This document shows, piece by piece, positions 60,029 to 64,000 of a DNA stretch of 64,000 bases. A model generated the notes under the pieces. It searched no databases. It was given only the letters and a program-made list of their open reading frames with translations, and was not told the DNA's origin. The translations under genes and the position numbers were made by a program. Numbering within the stretch: position 1 is the stretch's first letter; the number at the start of each line of letters is the position of its first letter. Location: the NCBI GenBank assembly GCA_913775725.1, contig CAJYNG010000013.1:310001-374000 (forward strand). Reading direction: 5' to 3'. Source of the DNA: an uncultured Stenotrophomonas sp. (GTDB lineage Bacteria; Pseudomonadota; Gammaproteobacteria; Xanthomonadales; Xanthomonadaceae).

Positions 60029-62824
60029 TCAGGCGAACGGCAGCTCTGCAGCTCTGCACGCCGCCGTAATCGCCGCACATGCCTCTTCAATCGCGGGCGT
60101 GGTCGGTGCCAACCGTGGCCGCCGATCCAGCGTGCAGGCCAAACCCACCTCCAGCAACGTGGCATGCGCGCCATGCAGGGCCTGCGCGGTGCCTTCCGGC
60201 AGGAAACCAGCAACCGCCAGCGCATCGATCAACGAGCGCGTATCGCGCGGCGTCAGCAGTGCAGGAGCCTGCGCACTGCGCGCTAGCACGCCGGTCTGCA
60301 GCAGGAACTCCAGGTCCACCACGCCACCGGCACCCTGCTTCAGGTCCAGCCGTGCGGCATCGCTGCGGTCCAGCTCGGTGCGCATGCGCCCACGCATCTT
60401 CAGCACATCGGCATACAGCGTGGCCGGATCGCGCTCACGTCCCAGCGTCTGTGCACGCACCCGTTCGAAATCGGCCAGCAGGCTGGCATCACCGGCCACG
60501 CCGCGCGCGCGCACCAGGGCCTGGTGTTCCCAGGTCCATGCGCGTTCGCGCTGGTATTCGGTGTAGCTGGCCAACGAAGACACCAGCGAACCCTTGCCAC
60601 CGTCCGGGCGCAGGCGCACGTCGATGTCGTACAGGCGGCCGGCGGCGGTGACCGCGCCGAGCAGCGCCATCACCTTCTGCGCCAGGCGCGCATACCAGCG
60701 CCCCGGCTCCAACGGACGCGCGCCGTCGCTGGCGTCCACGCCGGTCGGGTTGTCGTGCAGGAACACCAGGTCCAGATCGGAGCCGAAGCCCAGTTCCAGG
60801 CCACCCAGGCTGCCGTAGCCGATGATCGCGAAGCGGCCACCGGAAATCTCACCGTGTGCGGCGCGCATGTCCGCCTCGGCCATTGCCAGCACGGTGACCA
60901 CCACCGCCTGCGCCAGTTCGGCCAGTTGCCGGGTGCTGTCCACCGCGCCCTGGCGGCCGTCCAGCGTGGCCATCGCCATGCGGAAGCTCAGCGCCAACCG
61001 TGTCTCGTTGAGCCAGCGCAGTGCGGATTCGGGATCCTCCACCGCCAGCACCTGCTGGCACTCGGCCAGCATGCCGGCGGCATCGGGCATCGGCCCGGAC
61101 ACGCGCACGTCCAGCAGTTCGTCCAACAGCAGCGGATACGCGGCCAGGCGTTCGGCCAGCAGCGCACTGCGCGCCAGCACATCGACCAGGCGCGCCAATG
61201 CACTCGGTTGTTCGTCCAGAAGCGCGAGATAGCTGGTCCGGCGCAGCACCGCCTGCAGCAGGCCAAGCACGCGCTTGAGCGCGGCATCCGGTTGCGGCGA
61301 ACGCGTTGCTGCATGCAGCAGTGCCGGCAGCACGCGATCCAGCCGCGCACGCGCTGCATCAGACAAGGACTTCACACCGGTGCCCTGGGCGAAATCGCGC
61401 AGCGATTGATCGGCGCCGTTGGCATCGAGGAAACCGGCTTCGGCCAGCAGCGGTGCATTGCTGCCTTCGGGCAGGCTGCGCCAGTAGTTGGCCAGTGCAT
61501 CGGGCGCGGCCTGACCCTTGCGCGGTGCCAGCAACGCGGCGAATTCAGTACTGACGCGCTGCTGCTGTTCGGCCAACGCCGCGCGCAGCACGTCCCAGTC
61601 CGGGTAGCCGAGGCCGACGGCAATGCGCTCGCGGTCCAGCGCATCGCTGGGCAGCACATGCGTCTGCGCATCACGCAACATCTGCAGGCGGTTTTCCAGG
61701 CGGCGCAGGAACAGGTAAGCCTCGCGCAGCGCGCTGCCATCCTCAGGCGCGATCTGTCCGGCGGCGACCAAGGCGTCCAGCGCCACCAACAGGCGGCGCT
61801 CGCGCAGTGCTGGTTCACGGCCACCGCGGATCAGCTGCAACGCCTGGCACAGGAATTCGATTTCGCGGATGCCACCGGCGCCGCGCTTGATGTCTTCATG
61901 CAGTTCACGGCGCGCGACTTCGGCGGTGATGGCCGCCTTCATCTCGCGCAGGCCATCGAGCGCGGTGAAATCCAGGTAGCGGCGGTACACGAACGGGCGC
62001 AGGGTCTGCAGCCACGCTTCACCGGCCTCGATGTCGCCGGCCACCGCGCGCGCCTTCAGCCACGCATAGCGCTCCCAGTCGCGGCCCTCGCGCTGGAAAT
62101 ACTGATCCATGGCCGCGAACGACAGCGCAACGCGGCCGGCGCTGCCGAACGGACGCAGGCGCAGGTCGACACGGTGGCTGAAGCCATCGACGGTGGTTTC
62201 ATCCAGCAGCTTGGCCAGGCGCTGGCCGAGGCGGGCGAAATATTCTTCCGCCGCCAACGGGCGCGGCCCTTCGGATTCGCCGCCCTGCGGATAGGCATAG
62301 ACCAGATCCACATCGGAACTGAAGTTGAGCTCGCCACCGCCAAGCTTGCCGAGGCCGAACACGACCAGTTGCTGCGGCGCACCCTGTTCGTCGGCGATGA
62401 CGCCGTGGCGCTGGGCGAATTCCTGCTGCAGGGCATCCAGTGCCAGCCGCAGGCAATCCTCGGCCAGGGCGGTGGCGCCGGCCAGGGTCTGCGCCACATC
62501 GTCCAGACCGGTCAAGTCGCGCCAGATCAGCCGCGTGGACATTGCCGTGCGCCAGCGCCTTATCTGCGCCGGCCAATCACTGGGCTGCAGCGGATCAAGC
62601 ACCGGGGCCGGGATCGGCGGGCAGCCGGGCGCGGCCAGCTGCGCCAGCAGCGTCGGTTGCCGCACCAGGGTGTCCAGCGCGAAGTCGCTGGTCACCGCCA
62701 GCCGGGTCAGCAACGGCAGCAGGTCGGCCGGGATGGGCTCGGGCAGGACCTGGGCCAGACGCGTCAGGGCGCGGTCGACAAGAGGCTGCAGGGAGGCGGG
62801 CAGGTCAGCGGGGGCGAGGGTCAT
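60029..62824 (-). CDS. glnE: Bifunctional glutamine synthetase adenylyltransferase/adenylyl-removase
   Basis: The 931-residue enzyme attaches AMP to glutamine synthetase when nitrogen is rich and removes it when nitrogen is poor, guided by PII. Both nucleotidyltransferase domains are intact: the N-terminal removase has [20 protein letters not shown] and the C-terminal transferase has [20 protein letters not shown]. Between and after them are the linker helices, with [16 protein letters not shown] typical of the family. The ATG at 62824 (MTLAPADLP) gives the expected length; the frame is open further upstream through repeat DNA. It is transcribed alone. Confidence 0.96.
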   Translation of the reverse strand: MTLAPADLPASLQPLVDRALTRLAQVLPEPIPADLLPLLTRLAVTSDFALDTLVRQPTLLAQLAAPGCPPIPAPVLDPLQPSDWPAQIRRWRTAMSTRLIWRDLTGLDDVAQTLAGATALAEDCLRLALDALQQEFAQRHGVIADEQGAPQQLVVFGLGKLGGGELNFSSDVDLVYAYPQGGESEGPRPLAAEEYFARLGQRLAKLLDETTVDGFSHRVDLRLRPFGSAGRVALSFAAMDQYFQREGRDWERYAWLKARAVAGDIEAGEAWLQTLRPFVYRRYLDFTALDGLREMKAAITAEVARRELHEDIKRGAGGIREIEFLCQALQLIRGGREPALRERRLLVALDALVAAGQIAPEDGSALREAYLFLRRLENRLQMLRDAQTHVLPSDALDRERIAVGLGYPDWDVLRAALAEQQQRVSTEFAALLAPRKGQAAPDALANYWRSLPEGSNAPLLAEAGFLDANGADQSLRDFAQGTGVKSLSDAARARLDRVLPALLHAATRSPQPDAALKRVLGLLQAVLRRTSYLALLDEQPSALARLVDVLARSALLAERLAAYPLLLDELLDVRVSGPMPDAAGMLAECQQVLAVEDPESALRWLNETRLALSFRMAMATLDGRQGAVDSTRQLAELAQAVVVTVLAMAEADMRAAHGEISGGRFAIIGYGSLGGLELGFGSDLDLVFLHDNPTGVDASDGARPLEPGRWYARLAQKVMALLGAVTAAGRLYDIDVRLRPDGGKGSLVSSLASYTEYQRERAWTWEHQALVRARGVAGDASLLADFERVRAQTLGRERDPATLYADVLKMRGRMRTELDRSDAARLDLKQGAGGVVDLEFLLQTGVLARSAQAPALLTPRDTRSLIDALAVAGFLPEGTAQALHGAHATLLEVGLACTLDRRPRLAPTTPAIEEACAAITAACRAAELPFA

Positions 62825-62838
62825 GGGCTGATTCTCGC

Positions 62839-62950
62839 GGGGTCGGATCCCGTTGCCAACGGCGAAGGGCTCTGACCCCGACATACCGCCGGTTGGTGCC
62901 GCTGGTGGAATCAGAGCCTTCTGCCTGTGGCAAAAGGATCCGATCCCCGA
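62839..62950. repeat. Two GGGGTCGGATCC palindromic repeats
   Basis: GGGGTCGGATCCCGTTGCC...GGGCTCTGACCCC (62839-62879) is a near copy of 11176-11214. A second, inverted and shorter copy reads AGAGCC...AGGATCCGATCCCC (62909-62950). Confidence 0.75.
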
Positions 62951-62984
62951 TGGGAGCTGCGTATTCATACTGGGCGACAGGCAA

Positions 62985-63020
62985 TAAAAAAGCCCGCTTG
63001 CAGCGAACTGCCAGCGGGCT
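62985..63020 (-). terminator. Strong minus-strand terminator in a divergent gap
   Basis: AGCCCGCTGGCAG...CTGCAAGCGGGCT followed by TTTTTTATT on the minus strand. Since glnE starts further left and the CoA-transferase gene is on the plus strand, no protein gene uses it. Confidence 0.85.
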
Positions 63021-63180
63021 CTGCTCCCTCCCCCACGTCGGGATGCAGGGCCATCGTGCGGGCTGCGAAAGCACTTTGCACGCTGCACTGCAAAACAAAA
63101 CCGACGGGTTTGGGTGAGCCCCCAGGGAAAAGCCATTCCACGAAGGTAGAACCCCCCGTACGGATGAGGATGGCCGATAA
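62985..63180 (-). ncRNA. Candidate small RNA between glnE and the CoA-transferase gene
   Basis: Inferred from the terminator at 62985-63020. The 160 bases in front of it on the minus strand hold no good reading frame but several stem pieces, for example CAGTGCAGCGTGCAAAGTGC and GCCCGCACGATGG. The 5' end is a guess; no clear promoter was found. Confidence 0.4.
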
Positions 63181-63210
63181 TCGGAATTCCCCCCAGCAAC
63201 ACGTGTCGTC

Positions 63211-64000
63211 ATGTCTGTTGATCGCATCGCCAACGCGCGTCTCCGTGACCGCGTGGTCTCCGCAGAGGCCGCAGCCGCGCTGATCCAGCCCGGTGAAACC
63301 GTGGCCATGAGCGGCTTTACCGGCTCCGGGTATCCCAAGGCCGTTCCCGTCGAACTGGCCCGCCGCATCGAAACGGTGCATGCCCAGGGCCAGCCCTTCC
63401 AGATCAGCCTGATGACCGGCGCCTCCACCGCGCCGGAACTCGATGGCGCGCTGGCCAAGGCCGATGGCATCGCCATGCGCATGCCGTTCCAGAGCGACCC
63501 GGATGCGCGCAACCGCATCAACGAGGGCAAGCTGGATTACATCGACATCCACCTCAGCCACGTCGCCCAGCACGTGTGGTTCGGCTTCTACGGCGAGATC
63601 GATACCGCCGTGATCGAAGTCTCGGCCATCCGTGAAGACGGTTCGCTGGTGCCCTCCACCTCGGTCGGCAACAACAAGACCTGGCTGGACCTGGCCAAGA
63701 AGGTGATCGTCGAGGTCAACGAATGGCAGCCGGCCGGCGTCGACGGCATGCATGACATCTACTACGGCACTGCGCTGCCGCCGCACCGCAAGCCGATTCC
63801 GCTGGTGAACGCCAACGACCGCATTGGCGACACCGCGCTGCGCTGCGACCCGGACAAGATCGTGGCCGTGGTGCGTACCAACGGCCCGGACCGCAACAGC
63901 CCGTTCAGCCCGATCGATGCGACCAGCGAACAGATCGCTTCGCACCTGATCGAGTTCCTCAAGCACGAGGTGAAGAAGGGCCGCCTGCCGCCGAACCTGC
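63211..64000 (+). CDS. Succinate/acetate CoA-transferase (acetyl-CoA hydrolase family), 3' part outside window
   Basis: The 263 residues visible are the N-terminal half of a class I CoA-transferase of about 500 residues: DRIANARLRDRVVSAEAAAALIQPGETVAMSGFTGSGYPKAVPVELA, then LMTGASTAPELDGALAKADGIAMRMPFQSDPDARNRINEGKLDYIDIHLSH and GEIDTAVIEVSAIREDGSLVPSTSVGNNKTWLDLA. These match succinyl-CoA:acetate CoA-transferases (SCACT, AarC/ScpC type), which move CoA between succinate and acetate. The active-site Glu region lies beyond the window. The ATG at 63211 is used. Confidence 0.92.
   Translation, partial: MSVDRIANARLRDRVVSAEAAAALIQPGETVAMSGFTGSGYPKAVPVELARRIETVHAQGQPFQISLMTGASTAPELDGALAKADGIAMRMPFQSDPDARNRINEGKLDYIDIHLSHVAQHVWFGFYGEIDTAVIEVSAIREDGSLVPSTSVGNNKTWLDLAKKVIVEVNEWQPAGVDGMHDIYYGTALPPHRKPIPLVNANDRIGDTALRCDPDKIVAVVRTNGPDRNSPFSPIDATSEQIASHLIEFLKHEVKKGRLPPNL

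Noticed and set aside
60524-62875. 783-residue open frame opposite glnE
   Set aside because: Antisense shadow of a clear bifunctional adenylyltransferase gene.

Overview
The window looks like chromosomal DNA of a Stenotrophomonas, most likely the S. maltophilia complex. It is GC-rich, dense in short GTAG-headed palindromes of the SMAG/REP type known from that species, has typical xanthomonad housekeeping genes (aceE, glnE, dmeR-dmeF, an ECF42-type sigma factor cluster) and carries several proteins with the XVIPCD tail used by the Xanthomonadales bacteria-killing type IV secretion system. This assignment comes from reading the sequence, not from a database search.

Left part, about 1-30 kb, is ordinary core genome. 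It holds a secreted-protein pair; an ECF42-type sigma factor with its YCII/DGPF, VOC and DUF1428 partners; an NHL-propeller/M23-like exoprotein; a TPR exoprotein; a lytic transglycosylase; an amino-acid permease; a CSS-motif EAL phosphodiesterase; an MFS pump, serine hydrolase and LysR group; an ABC-F ATPase; a zinc-starvation pair (CobW GTPase and MerC protein) around one Zur-like box; the metal pair dmeR/dmeF around one CsoR/RcnR-like operator; and assorted envelope proteins and enzymes. Palindromic repeats fill most gaps, and in six cases the GTAG head of a repeat supplies the TAG stop codon of the gene before it.

Middle part, about 30-47.7 kb, is an accessory region for conflict with other bacteria and phages. 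It has an orphan XVIPCD protein; a YncE-like propeller behind a possible decayed cobalamin riboswitch; an amidase-like XVIPCD effector next to an EcsC protein; an HTH/GIY-YIG protein; and a 1,114-residue effector with an N-terminal AHH nuclease domain and a C-terminal XVIPCD, preceded in the same direction by three diverged copies of an Imm11/DUF1629 immunity-like gene. A decayed duplicate of a neighbouring small gene sits between two of the copies. Next come a TonB-like protein, a strongly structured 200-bp element in front of a small gene, an HNH endonuclease, and a visibly AT-richer 1,063-residue reverse transcriptase-nitrilase fusion (defence-associated RT type 1, UG1). The RT gene ends the island directly beside the terminator of aceE. 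The secretion machine itself is not in this window.

Right part, 47.8-64 kb, returns to core genome: aceE; a PadR/ferric-reductase pair (yqjI-yqjH-like) with CGATATATCG operators; YceI; a RutE-like nitroreductase; an ELM1-family protein; a DUF2145 operon with two related exported proteins; a VUT-family transporter; glnE; and the 5' part of a succinate/acetate CoA-transferase gene. A minus-strand terminator with no gene in front of it suggests a small RNA between glnE and the CoA transferase.
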